DNA from: Chloroflexota bacterium
GTDB lineage: Bacteria > Chloroflexota > Anaerolineae > Anaerolineales > Anaerolineaceae
DNA: 7,319 nt
Reading direction: 5' to 3'
Assembly: GCA_021796375.1 (NCBI GenBank)
Contig: JAJYJF010000104.1
Location: 1-7,319 of the forward strand
Part shown: in pieces, positions 6,274 through 7,319 of the stretch
Layout: each line of letters opens with the position of its first letter
Numbering within the stretch: the stretch's first letter is position 1
The notes under the pieces: model-generated
Databases searched by the model: none
Told to the model about the DNA's origin: nothing
Seen by the model: the letters and a program-made list of their open reading frames with translations, nothing else
Translations under genes and position numbers: made by a program

Positions 6274-7035
6274 ATGGTCGGAATCGTACTCGTCTCACAC
6301 AGCCGGGCGCTCGCCAGCGCGCTGGTGGCGCTGGTCAATCAGATGGGGGCTGGAGAACGCCCGCGCATCGCCATCGCCGCGGGGATTGGCCCGGAGCGCG
6401 AAGAGCTGGGGACGGATGCCGCTGAGATCGCTGAGGAGATCCAATCCGTTTCCGATGGATCCGGGGTCGCCGTGCTGATGGACCTCGGATCGGCGATCCT
6501 CAGCGCCGAGATGGCCCTGGACCTGCTGCCCGAGGAGCTGCGTGGAAAAGTCCGCCTGGCCGGCGCCCCATTCGTGGAAGGCGCCCTGGCCGCCGCGGTG
6601 CAGGCCAGCCTCGGGAGCGACCTGGCAGAGGTCTGCCGCGAGGCCGAAGGGGCTTTGCAGCGCAAAGTCGAGCAGCTCGCCCCGGCGGGTGAGACGGGCT
6701 CCCCAGCTGCAGCCGCCGAACCGCCAGCCCGCGTGCCGGAGCCCGCGCCGCCGGAGGAGATCCTCCTCACGTTGAAGAATGCGCTCGGCCTACACGCCCG
6801 CCCGGCGGCGAAATTCGTCCAGGCCGTGGCCGGGTTTCAATCCGAGATCCGGGTGCGCAACGTTACGCTGGGGAAAGGCCCGGTGAACGCGCGCAGCCTG
6901 CTGGGGGTGATCTCGCTCGGCGCGGTGCGCGGCCACCAGATTGCCGTCACGGCGTCCGGGCCGGACGCCGGCCCGGCGCTGGACGCCCTGCGCGCCCTGG
7001 TGGAAGAGACCCTCCCCAAGATGCCGGGCGAATAG
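6274..7035 (+). CDS. dhaM: DhaM phosphotransferase of DHA kinase, EIIA-HPr two-domain form
   Basis: DhaM rephosphorylates the ADP bound to DhaL, using phosphate relayed from PEP through Enzyme I and HPr. The first domain (about 1-130) is the mannose-type EIIA fold: VSHS at 7-10 carries the phospho-His H9, and MDLGSAILSAEMALDLL (69-85) is the DhaM signature. A Pro/Ala/Glu linker follows (about 137-162). The second domain (about 163-250) is HPr-like: GLHARPAAKF has H174 and R176, equivalents of HPr His15 and Arg17, and NARSLLG has S208 at the Ser46 position. The protein ends after HPr at 253 residues. The Enzyme I-like C-terminal domain of E. coli DhaM (472 residues) is absent, so a separate Enzyme I must supply phosphate; none is in the window. 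The gene lies 6 nt after the sdhD-like gene, away from dhaK-dhaL, and closes the operon. Confidence 0.95.
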   Translation: MVGIVLVSHSRALASALVALVNQMGAGERPRIAIAAGIGPEREELGTDAAEIAEEIQSVSDGSGVAVLMDLGSAILSAEMALDLLPEELRGKVRLAGAPFVEGALAAAVQASLGSDLAEVCREAEGALQRKVEQLAPAGETGSPAAAAEPPARVPEPAPPEEILLTLKNALGLHARPAAKFVQAVAGFQSEIRVRNVTLGKGPVNARSLLGVISLGAVRGHQIAVTASGPDAGPALDALRALVEETLPKMPGE

Positions 7036-7101
7036 TCGGCCGCGGCGGATTCAGACAGCCCCTGGAGCCATTTTTTGGGTGTAGGACCGGGCTGGTTCGC
7101 G

Positions 7102-7121
7102 GCCGGTTCCATCCAACCGGC
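7102..7121. terminator. Hairpin between convergent genes, candidate bidirectional terminator without a U-tract
   Basis: GCCGGTT (7102-7108) and AACCGGC (7115-7121) form a perfect 7-bp stem with a 6-nt loop in the 93-nt gap between dhaM and the convergent hydantoinase-like gene. Position favours a terminator for one or both strands. No T-run follows on either strand; the only T6 (7071-7076) lies upstream and has no good stem before it. This makes efficient intrinsic termination doubtful. Confidence 0.35.
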
Positions 7122-7128
7122 GTGGACC

Positions 7129-7319
7129 TCAGACCCTCCACCCGCCCGCCCGGCCGGGCCGCTCCCGGCGCAGGTACGTCCCCTGGCCCTGACGGCCGCG
7201 GAACTCGCCGCCCTCCGCGACCACCTGGCCGCGCAGGAGGGTCAGCACCGGGCTGCCCTGCATCTTGAACCCCTCGTAAGGCGTGTAATCGACCTGCTCG
7301 TGGAGCCGCGCATGGGTGA
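7129..7319 (-). CDS. D-hydantoinase / dihydropyrimidinase-like amidohydrolase, C-terminal fragment (cut by window edge)
   Basis: On the minus strand a frame is open from the window edge and ends at TGA (7131-7129), giving 62 C-terminal residues. They contain HEQVDYTPYEGFKMQGSPV, then LLRGQVVAEGGEFRGRQGQG and YLRRERPGR. This is the conserved tail of the cyclic amidohydrolase family that opens dihydropyrimidines or hydantoins: the VDYTPYEG stretch, a strand with VxTxxRG-like character, then a glycine-rich stretch and a basic end. The metal-binding residues lie outside the window. The substrate (dihydrouracil, hydantoin or allantoin) cannot be decided from this fragment, though VDYTPYEG is most typical of dihydropyrimidinase/D-hydantoinase. 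It converges on dhaM and is probably a separate transcription unit unrelated to glycerol use. Confidence 0.85.
   Translation of the reverse strand, partial: THARLHEQVDYTPYEGFKMQGSPVLTLLRGQVVAEGGEFRGRQGQGTYLRRERPGRAGGWRV

Noticed and set aside
5148..6425. Long plus-strand open frame of about 425 codons overlapping the Fe-S and anchor genes
   Set aside because: It runs out of frame through three well-supported genes, is rich in Arg/Pro/Gly as expected for a shifted frame in GC-rich DNA, and shows no family motif.
1..7319. tRNA, rRNA, CRISPR arrays, insertion sequences, attachment sites
   Set aside because: No repeat-spacer pattern, transposase frame, terminal inverted repeats or cloverleaf-like sequence was noticed; nearly all bases are accounted for by metabolic genes.

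Overview
The window is about 7.3 kb of GC-rich (mid-60s percent by eye), densely coding bacterial DNA. Eight co-directional plus-strand genes, or nine counting a damaged small one, look like one glycerol/dihydroxyacetone (DHA) catabolic operon. A convergent gene fragment sits at the right edge. Nothing identifies the taxon firmly. The GC content, the gene set and the short Sdh-type anchors would fit an anaerobic or facultative member of the Chloroflexota (Anaerolineae-like), but this is a low-confidence inference.

Layout: (1) 1-848, dhaK, lacking its first ~50 codons; (2) 910-1545, dhaL; (3) a GNRA-loop hairpin at 1558-1573; (4) 1622-3130, glpK, a full 502-residue glycerol kinase; (5) 3131-3262, a spacer with a near-perfect 12-bp inverted repeat and an AT-rich patch; (6) 3263-3463, a small membrane-protein ORF stopped by an amber codon, with a second membrane segment continuing in the same frame after it; (7) 3555-4736, a GlpA-type FAD glycerol-3-phosphate (G3P) dehydrogenase that ends after the DAO fold; (8) 4733-5494, 5491-5877 and 5887-6267, an SdhB/FrdB-type three-cluster Fe-S subunit and two Sdh-type heme b membrane anchors; (9) 6274-7035, dhaM, reduced to EIIA and HPr domains; (10) 7129-7319, minus strand, the C-terminus of a D-hydantoinase/dihydropyrimidinase-like protein.

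The genes converge on dihydroxyacetone phosphate (DHAP). DhaK-DhaL-DhaM phosphorylate DHA with a phosphoryl group that comes ultimately from PEP. GlpK converts glycerol to G3P, and the GlpA-like flavoprotein oxidises G3P to DHAP. The most striking point is the electron path. No glpB or glpC is seen, and no sdhA. The glpA-like gene is instead fused by 4-bp ATGA overlaps to sdhB- and sdhC-like genes, with sdhD 9 nt further on. The proposal is a G3P:quinone oxidoreductase in which GlpA takes the place of the SdhA flavoprotein on a succinate-dehydrogenase-type Fe-S/cytochrome b module. The glp-sdh block lies between dhaL and dhaM, so it reads as part of one dha/glp unit.
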